Shown here piece after piece: positions 26,019-34,593 of a stretch of 64,000 nt of DNA. Both the position numbers and the translations under genes were made by a program. Where the stretch lies: NCBI GenBank assembly GCA_020350725.1, contig CP070719.1:292973-356972 (forward strand), read 5' to 3'. The stretch's first letter is position 1, and each line of letters starts with the position of its first letter. The notes under the pieces are model-generated. The model was not told the DNA's origin and did no database searches. It saw only the letters and a program-made list of their open reading frames with translations. Origin of the DNA: a bacterium (GTDB taxonomy: Bacteria; BMS3Abin14).

Positions 26019-26140
26019 TTGTCCGTTGTCAGGCTCCGGGCCATTCCAACTCAAACTGCCGTTGCCTCCTGGCATCGGCAGCCTGGAAGAGGGTGGATGG
26101 CGAAGGTGGATGTTCTCTGTGGCAAATCTCATTGCCCGCA

Positions 26141-27244
26141 TCAGGCCAGCAATGCGGCGGAGGTAGAAGCCGCCGTTTTTATGTCAATCCCCTGGCTGCA
26201 CTCGACCGTACACCCCTCGCATTCTGCACACACCTTTAGCCCGGAAGCGAAGACCGCCCTCTCCGACGCCAAGCGGAGGTCCTTGTAGCCGTCAAGATAC
26301 ATGGCGATGCGGACCGCATCCAGACCTCCCACGCCGTAACGGCATTGGTCGATGCACCCTGAGCAGAAGGCACAAGCCTTTCCCATGAGGTCCGCCCGGA
26401 AGGCGTCCAGGAGAAAGAGATCGGAAAGCCCTCCCTTCCTCAGGACGGCAGCGAGGTTCTCGTCCACCATCCTCCGGCTGAGCATGCCGGGAACGGCCGT
26501 GTGAATACCGGGCCTTTCCAAAACGAAGCGGAGGGCCGACTGATGTGAATTCAGCTCAGGGTAGGTTCCACTGGGGAAGCCCCCGCTCTGGGTCTTCATG
26601 GCGATGATGCCGACTCCCCCGCGGGCTGTTTTCTCGATAATCTCGAAAAGAGCCGGGGGAGAGCGGAAGTTTACAGCCACCAGGACCGTGTCGTAGAAGC
26701 CGTCCGCCATGACGGCCTCGAGCACTTCCCGCTGGTTGGAGTGGGTGGTCACCCCGGCGAATCGGATCTTCCCCTCGGCCTTCATCGCCTCCAGGATCCT
26801 CTGGACGCCCTTGTCCTCAATCTGGCGTCGCGATGACATTCCGTGGAGCTGCATCAGGTCCACCGAGGTGACCCCCAGAGAGGACAGGCTCCTGTCCACC
26901 GATGACCTCATCCTGGCTTCGCTGCCCATGTGGACCTTGGTGGCGATGAACACCCTGTCCCTTATACCGGCGACCGCGCGCCCCACGATCTTCTCGTTCC
27001 TTCCCCCCATGTAGCAATCCGCCGTATCGATGTAGGTGATCCCCTGGTCCAAACCATGTCGGATAGTTGACGGGTCGCTGCACTGCATGGCGCCGTAGCC
27101 GAGCACGGAAACCCGGACTCCGGTACGTCCGAGGATCCTGGCGGGCATACTGTTGTCTGCAGCGGCGAGGGCCTGGCCGGGGAACACCAGGGTTCCCACC
27201 AAGCCGGCCGTTTTTTTCAGGAATTCTCGCCGCCCGATACTCAT
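26141..27244 (-). CDS. Tat-exported aldo/keto reductase with C-terminal [4Fe-4S] domain
   Basis: 367 residues. The N-terminal twin-arginine signal (IGRREFLKKTAGLVGTLVF) implies folded export. An aldo/keto reductase barrel follows (GRTGVRVSVLGYGAM, DTADCYMGGRNEKIVG, ATKVHMG, VDLMQLHGMSS). The C-terminus has two Cys clusters, CAFCSGCIDQC and CAECEGCTVEC, suitable for two [4Fe-4S] centres. This AKR/ferredoxin fold is common in anaerobes. The start at 27244 has GGAGG 8 nt upstream and overlaps the preceding gene by 4 bp. The substrate is unknown; periplasmic location and redox centres suggest electron donation rather than simple NADPH use. Confidence 0.88.
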   Translation of the reverse strand: MSIGRREFLKKTAGLVGTLVFPGQALAAADNSMPARILGRTGVRVSVLGYGAMQCSDPSTIRHGLDQGITYIDTADCYMGGRNEKIVGRAVAGIRDRVFIATKVHMGSEARMRSSVDRSLSSLGVTSVDLMQLHGMSSRRQIEDKGVQRILEAMKAEGKIRFAGVTTHSNQREVLEAVMADGFYDTVLVAVNFRSPPALFEIIEKTARGGVGIIAMKTQSGGFPSGTYPELNSHQSALRFVLERPGIHTAVPGMLSRRMVDENLAAVLRKGGLSDLFLLDAFRADLMGKACAFCSGCIDQCRYGVGGLDAVRIAMYLDGYKDLRLASERAVFASGLKVCAECEGCTVECSQGIDIKTAASTSAALLA

Positions 27245-28041
27245 CGGTGGGCCTCCGTTACTGTGCCAAGGACTTCCCGGAGATATTGCGATATCCCAGG
27301 GGTCCGATCCCGCGACCAGGCCACGGCCCTCCCGATCGTGACAAGTCCCCTGACGCCCTTTTCCGTGAGGGCTGCGGCGAGGCCCCCCGCTTCGGCTGGT
27401 GTCTCCAGGAGTCTCATGAAACAGGCCTGGCCTCCAGGGGCTGTCCAGAGGTATCCGGGGCCGGCCCCGAGATCGTAATCCACATCCTCCGGGTGATAAC
27501 CCACATCGCACGGGGCTCTGGCGGCATGCTGTAGAACACCCACGACATCGGGAAGCGGCTGGGAAACGGGGAAAGTCCCGGAAAGGCCCGTGAGAAACTC
27601 ACGGGTTACGGATGCACCGTCATCAGAGTCCACGTCGATCCGGATGAAAAAGGGGCCGTTGCGTGCGTAGGAGGTATATGTTCCCGGGAACACATGAGTC
27701 CCAGAGATTTCCTCGGGACTGCCCTCACAGCCGGAATACAGGGCCAGCAGTCCGAAAGCGTTCAGGGGGGTGCCCAAATCGACAATGTCCACGCTCAGGG
27801 TGGTCCCGCCGGGACCCTCGTAAAGGGCGTTGGACAGGGAAACGGCTCCGTAACGCCTGAGGAGCTCCGCCTCTCCGTTGATGTGCTCGTACATGGTCTC
27901 CGGAGCCCATTCCCGGACATCCCCAGTCCTGTGCATCCGGATGGCCTCACCGAAAGTCTCCGGAGGGATGACGGAGGCGGCCCGGGCCGGATGGAGGGTG
28001 AAGGCGATAAACAACGGGATGAGAAGGGGGAGAGCGGACAT
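27241..28041 (-). CDS. Exported DUF6599-like protein
   Basis: 266 residues with a signal peptide (SALPLLIPLFIAFTLHPARA). The mature part contains EWAPETMYEHINGEAELLRRYGAVSL and YTSYARNGPFFIRIDV, features I associate with DUF6599 proteins of unknown function. The ATG at 28041 begins the signal peptide, though the ribosome site is poor. The stop overlaps the start of the Tat-exported aldo/keto reductase, so both periplasmic proteins are probably made together. Confidence 0.7.
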   Translation of the reverse strand: MSALPLLIPLFIAFTLHPARAASVIPPETFGEAIRMHRTGDVREWAPETMYEHINGEAELLRRYGAVSLSNALYEGPGGTTLSVDIVDLGTPLNAFGLLALYSGCEGSPEEISGTHVFPGTYTSYARNGPFFIRIDVDSDDGASVTREFLTGLSGTFPVSQPLPDVVGVLQHAARAPCDVGYHPEDVDYDLGAGPGYLWTAPGGQACFMRLLETPAEAGGLAAALTEKGVRGLVTIGRAVAWSRDRTPGISQYLREVLGTVTEAHR

Positions 28042-28364
28042 GGTTAATGTGAAATGATAACCGTTTGGGCCTGGATGGTCTAGATATTTTTCGGGTCGGG
28101 TCGGGATCAATGGATCGCACTTTCGCATGTGCCCTGGACCACCTACCGGGGAAATATTGGAATCCATGAGTTCCGGATTCCAGGTTCCGGGTTCAACGTT
28201 CACGGTGCCGAGTCGCTCCCTCTCCCATGATCCCCTCCCTCCTGAGAGTCACAGAGGAGATCATGCATTTCTGGCCTCCGGGTTTTGGTCCCGCAAAAAC
28301 CCTTATCCCCGTCAGTCCTCTCTGGCCCTCTGTGCTGTGGCATCGGGACTCTTAAGATGAATGT

Positions 28365-28388
28365 AAAAAGGAGGCCGAAAGGCCTCCT
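28365..28388 (-). terminator. Intrinsic terminator of the zinc-ribbon gene
   Basis: On the minus strand AGGAGGCC-TTTC-GGCCTCCT followed by TTTT. It lies 39 bp after the stop of the gene at 28427. Confidence 0.8.
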
Positions 28389-28426
28389 GAATTGGGAATC
28401 TGGGATTTGGACGCTGGAATCCGTCC

Positions 28427-28657
28427 TCACCACCCTTCCGGTGCCTTGGGCGGATCCGGCCACCTTTCGGAATCGTACATGTTGTCCTCCCTTTCCCAGC
28501 ACTCCTTGGAGCAGAAGTGGACCGGTTCGAAAACACAGCACCAACCGGAGAAGCTGGTGTCGTATGGGTCCCCCTCGATCTTATGACCGCACTGTTCACA
28601 CCACAGGTCTACGGTTCCGGTGTTGTTCAGGGTTGATTCCTTGAAGTTGGTGGACAT
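28427..28657 (-). CDS. Small zinc-ribbon protein
   Basis: 76 residues with WCEQCGHKIEG, GWCCVF and HFCSKECW: Cys pairs spaced for one or two zinc sites, like small rubredoxin or MYND-like ribbons. GGAGGG precedes the ATG. It is a single-gene transcript with its own terminator at 28365-28388. Function unknown; perhaps a regulator or metal-handling protein. Confidence 0.7.
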   Translation of the reverse strand: MSTNFKESTLNNTGTVDLWCEQCGHKIEGDPYDTSFSGWCCVFEPVHFCSKECWEREDNMYDSERWPDPPKAPEGW

Positions 28658-28822
28658 GAAAACCCTCCGATCAGAGAATTAGAATATGGTTGCCCATAAA
28701 ATTGAGTAGTTTTGTTTATAATACAAAGGGCCCGGAAAAAGCAAGCAAAAATATCAGAGTTTGCTAATATTCCGATGCCATTTTCGGGGAGGATTCGGCA
28801 CGAGGCCCTTAAAATAGAGGAG

Positions 28823-28850
28823 TTGACAGGTGCCGCAATCGGGATAGAAT
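28823..28850 (+). promoter_or_regulatory. Sigma-70 promoter of the membrane-protein gene 28929
   Basis: TTGACA (28823-28828), 16-nt spacer, TAGAAT (28845-28850). A GGGGGC/GCCCCC hairpin in the leader (about 28873-28905) lies just before the start codon. Confidence 0.65.
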
Positions 28851-28928
28851 GAGATCCTCTCCTATTATAAAAGGGGGCTCAGCCGGATCATCCTTCTGCC
28901 CCCCCATGGCAATACTGTTGGCGGCCGT

Positions 28929-29882
28929 GTGCGCCGGGTGGTGGGGCTTATGGGCGATATATGGGCTGTTCTCCTGATCGCAGGTTTACTGGTCAACCCC
29001 CTTGTTTTTTTCGGTTCCATCTTCCTTGTCGTGTTCCTGAACAGGCGGATCAGGCTCTTTGAACCCGGATACAGGGGAGGGTGGATGGTTGTGCTCCACC
29101 TTGTCCTCATCGCCGCTATCGGGCTCTTCGTCGAGACGGTCGCAAACTCTTTTGCCGGAAGGTCAGTCCGGAACTGGTTCCTGCTTCCCATAAGGGCGGC
29201 CCCACTTTTGGTGGTGCCGGGCCTTCTGTATGTGAAGCTGAGAAGGCGGCGGGCGGCTGTGCCGGCACCGAAAAGGGCATCTGAGGCTGCGGGAGCCGAC
29301 GTCGTCTGGGAAGCCACTCCAGCCCCTCCCGCGGCCGCGGCACTCCCGGAGGGGAGATACAGGACGGTGGCGGTCCGGACCGCATGGGCCATCGCCCTGT
29401 CCGGTATGGCCATGCCTTGGCTGGTGGGGCTTGGGGTCAAGGTGTATCTGATGCACATGGGCCATCCCACCTGGCCCATCTCATCCTTCCTGGAGCCGGT
29501 CATGATACCGGTCCTCCTGGGTTCCACGGCGTCTCTCTGGTCCTCGCCGTTCCTGGTCCTGGCCCTTCTGGCCCGCTACAGGATCCTTGCCGGGGACGTT
29601 ACCAGGATGGCATTCAGGGACCGCCTGTGGATCGTCGGATTGACCCATCTGGGCGGCATGGGATCGGCCGTCCTCCTGTTCACCGGCGTGTTCTGGGAGT
29701 TCGACATCCTTTACCTGTTCGCACCCATGGGCCTGTTCCTCCTGCCTCCCATGCTGCTGGCTTACGGTGCCGGCCTCCTCGCCGTCAAGTTCCGGAGGAG
29801 GACCCCTGATCGGTCGAGGGACACCTCTTTCGACAGACGGACTGCCGCAGCTGAACAACCGGGGTTCAGAGATGAGGAATGA
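28929..29882 (+). CDS. Polytopic membrane protein of unknown family
   Basis: Up to 317 residues with about eight hydrophobic helices (VVGLMGDIWAVLLIAGLLV, GGWMVVLHLVLIAAIGLFVE, APLLVVPGLLYV, AWAIALSGMAMPWLVGLG, LEPVMIPVLLGSTASLW, MGSAVLLFTGVFWEFDILYL, MGLFLLPPMLLAYGAGLLAV) and an Ala/Pro-rich cytosolic loop at about 105-140. The start could be GTG 28929 or the ATG at 28950 (MGDIW). It is convergent with the decarboxylase operon, so it is not necessarily linked to it. I do not recognise the family. Confidence 0.65.
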   Translation: MRRVVGLMGDIWAVLLIAGLLVNPLVFFGSIFLVVFLNRRIRLFEPGYRGGWMVVLHLVLIAAIGLFVETVANSFAGRSVRNWFLLPIRAAPLLVVPGLLYVKLRRRRAAVPAPKRASEAAGADVVWEATPAPPAAAALPEGRYRTVAVRTAWAIALSGMAMPWLVGLGVKVYLMHMGHPTWPISSFLEPVMIPVLLGSTASLWSSPFLVLALLARYRILAGDVTRMAFRDRLWIVGLTHLGGMGSAVLLFTGVFWEFDILYLFAPMGLFLLPPMLLAYGAGLLAVKFRRRTPDRSRDTSFDRRTAAAEQPGFRDEE

Positions 29883-29933
29883 GGATATCCGGGACCGGGG
29901 GCGAAGGGTCTGCGGCTAAAATAAGGCAGATCT

Positions 29934-31223
29934 CTATTGAGCCGGTAGTTGGATGAATGCGGCCGACGGCTTGATGAACTGCTGACGAAGGCTCAGGGTG
30001 TAGGCGCCCTGTCCGGGCAGCAGGAGGACGTCTCCCGGCTCGATGCCGTCACCGAAATAGGACCATCCCCAGACGTCGTGTGGGGTGCACAGGGAGCCGG
30101 CGATCAGGCATGGGTGCTCGTCGAGGGAGGGCCGGCTGAGGTTGATCACCGGCACGTAATCTGTCTCGTATCGTTCCCACCCCACGATATTGGTTCCAGC
30201 GTCGGTGACGACGAGGTCGTCGGCCTTCCTGTCGGCCACCCGGATCATGATGTGCATGGCGTCGTTGACGATCCAACGCCCTGGCTCGGCGTAGACTGCC
30301 GGCGATGAGAAGGGAAAGATCCGGTCGTGGAGGGTTCGGGAGATCTCACGGGCGAAGTCCTCGATGGACGCCGCCTCAAGACATCGGCTCCCCCTTACGC
30401 CTGAGCCGCCTCCCGGCGATCGGATCTCCTCGGTCAGGAGCCACTCGCCGTCCCGGGGCCAGTAGCCGCCACCGATGTCAAGAAATTCAAGGCGGTTGCC
30501 ATGCACCGGATCCAGGTCCCTCCAGACATCCCCCAGCCGGCGGATGAAGCCGGTCTGGGCTTCAGGGGTGAGGTTCCAGCTCGTGTGGAACTGAAGGCCC
30601 CTGAGAAGGACGCCGGGACAGCCTGCCGCCCGGTCAAGGAAGGTCTCGAGATCGGAGAGGGGGATGCCGAATTTGCGCCACAGGCCCTCCTCCTGGGTGG
30701 TGAGGCGGACGCCGGAGGTGATCTCGACGGCGGCGCGTTGCGCCGCATTCGTGAGACGGTCCAGCTCCCCGAAACTGTCCATGAGAACCGTCACTCGCTC
30801 ATGGTGGGCAGCGGCCAGATCCAGTTCCTCCTCTGTCTTACCGGGACCGGAGAAGAGGATCCGACGGCACCCTGTCTCCAGGGCCAGCTTGAGCTCCAGA
30901 CCGCTTGAGACATCGAGGCCGAGGCCGGAACGAACCGCTTCGGCCGCCACCTGAGGGTGGTTGTTGCACTTGACGGCGAAGAACGCTTCGAAAGCCGGCA
31001 GACGCTGTCTGAAGGCGTCGAGGAAGGACCGTGCCCTGTCCCTCAGAACAGCAGGCTCGAAGAGGTAGAGGGGTACCGATTCCTGCCGGGCAATCCCCTC
31101 GAGTTCAGCCGCCCGGTCAAGGAATTTCCTTACCAGATCCCTTGCCTTCTTCCGGCAGTCCGCGTCCTCCCGCATGAGACGGGAAAGGTCTGCCGATTGA
31201 CGCCTGTCGGGAGCGCCGGTCAC
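29934..31223 (-). CDS. Fold-type III PLP-dependent decarboxylase (LysA/ODC-like)
   Basis: 429 residues of the diaminopimelate/ornithine decarboxylase family. PLP lysine K85 lies in FFAVKCNNHP. The family glycine loop is FLDIGGGYW, the phosphate-site motif is EPGRWIV, and the acceptor-site Cys is in LCTPHDVWG (LysA and ODC use CESGD or CDSLD, so the substrate differs). It starts with GTG overlapping the ATP-grasp stop (GTGA). It is the last gene of a five-gene operon with a second, pyruvoyl-type decarboxylase, suggesting decarboxylation of a conjugated amino acid rather than of free lysine or ornithine. Confidence 0.85.
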   Translation of the reverse strand: MTGAPDRRQSADLSRLMREDADCRKKARDLVRKFLDRAAELEGIARQESVPLYLFEPAVLRDRARSFLDAFRQRLPAFEAFFAVKCNNHPQVAAEAVRSGLGLDVSSGLELKLALETGCRRILFSGPGKTEEELDLAAAHHERVTVLMDSFGELDRLTNAAQRAAVEITSGVRLTTQEEGLWRKFGIPLSDLETFLDRAAGCPGVLLRGLQFHTSWNLTPEAQTGFIRRLGDVWRDLDPVHGNRLEFLDIGGGYWPRDGEWLLTEEIRSPGGGSGVRGSRCLEAASIEDFAREISRTLHDRIFPFSSPAVYAEPGRWIVNDAMHIMIRVADRKADDLVVTDAGTNIVGWERYETDYVPVINLSRPSLDEHPCLIAGSLCTPHDVWGWSYFGDGIEPGDVLLLPGQGAYTLSLRQQFIKPSAAFIQLPAQ

Positions 31224-32503
31224 GAGGCGATCTCCACCTCGGCAAGCTCCTCGAGGCAGGCGCCCTCTTCAGACAGCCGGCTTCGGTCTCCCGGCCGGAA
31301 GACAACGTGACCCAGAACGCGCGAGAAATAATCGTCGGGCGGCAGGGCCACCCGGTGCCCGGGTTTTCTGTAAAAAACCACCTCGAGGACCTTCGGGTCC
31401 GTCTGGAGCCGGCCGTTGGCGAGATTCTGGAGGAGACCCTCCCGGCGGGCGAACATGCGGAACGCCGCGAGGAATTCATGGGATTCCAGTTTCGGCAGGA
31501 AGATCGTCCGACCCTCGGCCACGTCCAAAGCCAGGCCCAGAGTGTCGATGCCGCTGCTGGCCTTCACCAGCCAGGGAAGACAATCCCCCGCAGGCCGCGC
31601 CGAGACCTCCAGGAAATAGGGGCGTCCCCGGTGGACGATGAAATCGGCCATGAATATCCCCTGTTCGAATCCCATGGAGCTGGCCGAATTTCGCAGCTGG
31701 GCCTCGAGATCTCTCTGGCTGATACCCGTCTCCTCCATGTCGGCGACGTAATAGAGAAGAGCTGTTCCCGTGCCGATCTCAGGTGCCAGGATCTTGCCGG
31801 AAAGACGCACGAGCTGCGCCCGATGGCCGGAGAGGACAAAGTCGCAGCTGAACTCGGGACCTGTGAAGCCCTCCTCAAGGACGACGTCCTGCCTTGGATC
31901 CAGACCCCGGCCCGGGGGGGAAAAGCTCCGGTACATCCGGTCGTCGGTATGGTTGGCCAGCCTCCTGGTGATGATCCGGAACGCCTTTCTGGCGTCTTCC
32001 CGCTTACGGCACCAGAAGACCAGTTCGCTTCCCGATCCGGTAAGAGGTTTGAGGACCAGGGGGAATCCCAGCTTGTCCATGACCGTCTCGAGGTCATCCC
32101 TGTCACGGGCGGTCAGGGATCTCGGGCAGCACACACCCGAGCGAAGCCATGCCCTCTTGGAGTGGAATTTGCTGCGGCTTGTCCGCACAGCCTCCAGTGA
32201 ATGAAAGGGGAGCTTCCAACGATCGGCAAGATCGGAGGCGAGGATCAGGGATTCGTCGTCGTAGCAGGTAAGGCCGCTGAGTTCGATGTCGTAACGGACA
32301 AGATGGCCGGAAAGCGCCTCCGCCGACCCCCGGGCATCCCGAAGGTCGAAGGTGACCTCCTCTTCAGGACCCGGCGTTTCCTCCGACGCCTCAAGACGCA
32401 TCCTCTCATCGGTGAGAAAGAGGGCTCGTCCCGGGTATCTCCGCCGTATGATGTCGACGTAATCGGGAGTCGTGCCGACTACGAGGACCCGTCTTGAGCT
32501 CAT
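31220..32503 (-). CDS. ATP-grasp ligase
   Basis: 427 residues with an ATP-grasp fold: FPLVLKPLTGSGSELVFW (nucleotide-binding lysine), DVVLEEGFTGPEFSCDFVL and the metal-binding FIVHRGRPYFLEVSARPAGD near 310. This is the carboxylate-amine ligase group that makes an amide through an acyl phosphate. AAGGAAA lies upstream of the ATG. It overlaps the PLP decarboxylase by 4 bp and follows the GNAT gene by 12 bp. In context it probably joins an amino acid or amine to a carboxylate to build the pathway intermediate. Confidence 0.85.
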   Translation of the reverse strand: MSSRRVLVVGTTPDYVDIIRRRYPGRALFLTDERMRLEASEETPGPEEEVTFDLRDARGSAEALSGHLVRYDIELSGLTCYDDESLILASDLADRWKLPFHSLEAVRTSRSKFHSKRAWLRSGVCCPRSLTARDRDDLETVMDKLGFPLVLKPLTGSGSELVFWCRKREDARKAFRIITRRLANHTDDRMYRSFSPPGRGLDPRQDVVLEEGFTGPEFSCDFVLSGHRAQLVRLSGKILAPEIGTGTALLYYVADMEETGISQRDLEAQLRNSASSMGFEQGIFMADFIVHRGRPYFLEVSARPAGDCLPWLVKASSGIDTLGLALDVAEGRTIFLPKLESHEFLAAFRMFARREGLLQNLANGRLQTDPKVLEVVFYRKPGHRVALPPDDYFSRVLGHVVFRPGDRSRLSEEGACLEELAEVEIAS

Positions 32504-32515
32504 GGGATTTCCTTT

Positions 32516-33430
32516 TCAGGCTGCCCGAACACCGGCTTCGGCCAGCAGGTAGAGGGGGCGCTCCTGGAGGTGAAACATCTTCTTCCAGTTGAAGTCGCCG
32601 CAGAGGAAATCCACCTCGAGCATCCGCTCCTCGCAGGCCCGCCTCATGTGATGCAGATTGATGAGCTTGGCGATGCCGGGATAGAAGGCGCTGGTGCCCC
32701 CCGCCATGAGCGTGTACACGCCGTTGTAAAGCACCCCGATGTCAACCGCGGCGGTCTCGCCTGCGATGAGGACCGTCGTCACCCGGAGCCAGCCTTGCTG
32801 GTCAAAGAAGCTGACCATGTCCCGGAATCCCCTCCTGAAGCGGGGATCGCTGAAATAGGAGTCATGGCCGAACCGGGAGACGTTCATGGTCACCATGGAA
32901 TCGAAATCCTCGATCCGGTTTTGACGCCAGGAGATCCCCATGGCTTCGATGGCCTCGATCTCACGGCCGATCCTCTTGATCGATTTGCTCGAGAACTGGC
33001 CCATAAACCGATCGAATTCGAATCCGAAATGGGGGGGGCGGAAGAGATAGCCGATTTCGTCCACCGTCCTGTTGGCGGGAAGAGCCGCAGACCTGTTCGA
33101 CAGGTACCTGATGTGAAAGGGGCCGGGGACAGCGGCCAGCAGACGCTCGGGGTCCCTGGCAGTCAGGATGTTCTGCTCCAGCCAGGTCCTGCCCTTCCAC
33201 GTTTCACCGGGGAAAAAGGCGTAGCAGCCCTGTTCCTCCACCCAGGACAGGGGAAGGAGGCCTGAGAGACGGCCGCCGGTTTCCTCTACCAGAAAGTGGA
33301 TAGGTCTGGAGAAATGGCGGTGAAAGGAGGAGCGCACCTCCCAGAGATCGGTGATCATCTCCCGGGGCATGATGGCCTCCCAGAGGCTCCTGGCCTCCTC
33401 CAGGTCCCGGACCACCCTGAGGCCGTCCAT
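32516..33430 (-). CDS. GNAT / FemAB-like transferase
   Basis: 304 residues resembling the BioF2-like/Acetyltransf_6 (FemAB-related) GNAT group: FMGQFSSKSIKRIGREI in the middle, then DIGVLYNGVYTLMAGGTSAFYPGIAKLINLHHM, the typical GNAT beta-bulge and cofactor helix. It would transfer an acyl or aminoacyl group to an amine. GGAGG precedes the ATG by 6 nt. It begins 2 bp after the AdoMet-decarboxylase-like stop, so it is tightly co-translated. The donor is unknown (acyl-CoA or aminoacyl-tRNA). Confidence 0.78.
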   Translation of the reverse strand: MDGLRVVRDLEEARSLWEAIMPREMITDLWEVRSSFHRHFSRPIHFLVEETGGRLSGLLPLSWVEEQGCYAFFPGETWKGRTWLEQNILTARDPERLLAAVPGPFHIRYLSNRSAALPANRTVDEIGYLFRPPHFGFEFDRFMGQFSSKSIKRIGREIEAIEAMGISWRQNRIEDFDSMVTMNVSRFGHDSYFSDPRFRRGFRDMVSFFDQQGWLRVTTVLIAGETAAVDIGVLYNGVYTLMAGGTSAFYPGIAKLINLHHMRRACEERMLEVDFLCGDFNWKKMFHLQERPLYLLAEAGVRAA

Positions 33431-33432
33431 CC

Positions 33433-33837
33433 CTACCTCCGGAAGGTGATGCTGGTTTCCACCCTCGACCCGCCGAAGTAACGGCGCGCGAATTCGGCCA
33501 CGATCTCCGGGTCGTAAGGCTTACAGCTGAACACGTCCAGGTAGGTCGTGTTGGTGAGGTTGGCGAAGTGAGCCGAGATGAGGGAGGTTTCGATGAGCTG
33601 GACCATGGAGAAGCCGGCTACCCTCTCGTCCTCCCCGAAGTGGATCACCTGCGTCTCGCCGAACCGTTTCATCTCGATGAGGTCGCACAGTTGAACAACG
33701 AACCGGCGGATGGCGTCCGCGTCCCGAATGGTATCCGGGCAGCAGTCGTAGATGTCGATGGCCGTGGCAATGCCCCAAACGTTCTCAGCGGCGGCGCGCT
33801 CCGGCACGCTCATGGGTACGGGCTGAATTCCCATCAT
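33433..33837 (-). CDS. AdoMet-decarboxylase-like pyruvoyl enzyme
   Basis: 134 residues of the prokaryotic SpeH/SpeD fold. Ser85 (in ETSLISAH), His90 and Cys105 (VFSCKPYDP) keep the S-x4-H-x14-C spacing of Thermotoga AdoMet decarboxylase (Ser63/His68/Cys83), so self-cleavage to a pyruvoyl group is expected. But the residue before the Ser is Thr instead of Glu, and the one after is Leu instead of His. The T-S-x-x-x-x-H pattern is typical of AdoMetDC homologues that have changed substrate (some are now ornithine or arginine decarboxylases). AAGGAGG lies upstream. No spermidine synthase is adjacent. Confidence 0.8.
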   Translation of the reverse strand: MMGIQPVPMSVPERAAAENVWGIATAIDIYDCCPDTIRDADAIRRFVVQLCDLIEMKRFGETQVIHFGEDERVAGFSMVQLIETSLISAHFANLTNTTYLDVFSCKPYDPEIVAEFARRYFGGSRVETSITFRR

Positions 33838-33911
33838 CTTATTTTTCCTCCTTTCTTGCCTTTAGGTGGCCTGTGGCCTTGCCGCTGAGATGGCGTTGGG
33901 GCTGGTCACCG

Positions 33912-34568
33912 CTAGGTTTCCTCCTGACGGAGGGCTCCGTTGATGAACCGCGCCATGCTGCTCACCAGGACCCCCCTCAGGGACTGCAGATTAGCGTCCA
34001 CGTCATCGTCCTCCGAGGCGATGACGGCGAACGAGTAGTAGCCGGAAAGAAAACCCGCCACCGCGCAGCCCATGCGGCGCAGAAGGGGTTTGTCGAGACG
34101 CTGTTTGACCACTGCGTCCACCAGTGCCTCGATGGACTCCAGGTATTCGATGAAGGGCAGCTCCAGGCCGGAATAGCCCTCCTTGAGCTTCAGGTCCGCA
34201 CGGCCCTGATAGTAGAGGACAAACTCCTCCCATCGTGTGCTGAAGAAATCGATGTGAACCTGGATGATGGATTCCAGCAGGGACGTCAGGTCGTCAGCCC
34301 CGGTGCATCGCTTCTCCATGAGCGAGGTCAGCTCTTCAAGGACCTGCCGGATCAGGTCGGCGATGATCTCGTTCTTGTCGGAAAAGTGGTAGTAGAAGGT
34401 TCCCTTCCCCACGTCCGCCCGCTGGGTGATCTCGTCGATCGTGGTCAGATCGATCCCCTTCTCGGCGAACAGCTCCCTCGCCGCAATGAGGAGCCGGCGG
34501 CGGGTGGCACGGACCCTTCTGGTCTGGCGGGTGGCCTGTTCCCTGCGGACATTATCCACACCGGTCAT
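33912..34568 (-). CDS. TetR-family repressor, first gene of the decarboxylase/ATP-grasp operon
   Basis: 218 residues. Helix-turn-helix at about 22-68 (RRRLLIAARELFAEKGIDLTTIDEI, ADVGKGTFYYHFSDKNEI), then an all-helical ligand domain with a typical FYYQGRADLKLKEGY-like segment. Two palindromic sites (34594-34605 and 34611-34624) lie 25-55 bp upstream. The next gene in the same direction begins 74 bp downstream. It most likely represses the operon it heads. Confidence 0.85.
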   Translation of the reverse strand: MTGVDNVRREQATRQTRRVRATRRRLLIAARELFAEKGIDLTTIDEITQRADVGKGTFYYHFSDKNEIIADLIRQVLEELTSLMEKRCTGADDLTSLLESIIQVHIDFFSTRWEEFVLYYQGRADLKLKEGYSGLELPFIEYLESIEALVDAVVKQRLDKPLLRRMGCAVAGFLSGYYSFAVIASEDDDVDANLQSLRGVLVSSMARFINGALRQEET

Positions 34569-34593
34569 GATGATTTTTTCCTCCCATTTTTTC

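Noticed and set aside
29934-31223. Annotation as diaminopimelate decarboxylase (lysA)
   Set aside because: The substrate-binding motif CTPHDVWG differs from CESGD and no lysine-pathway gene is adjacent; only the family can be claimed.
33433-33837. Annotation as spermidine-pathway speD
   Set aside because: Residues flanking the pyruvoyl Ser differ and no speE is present; the family assignment stands but the substrate does not.
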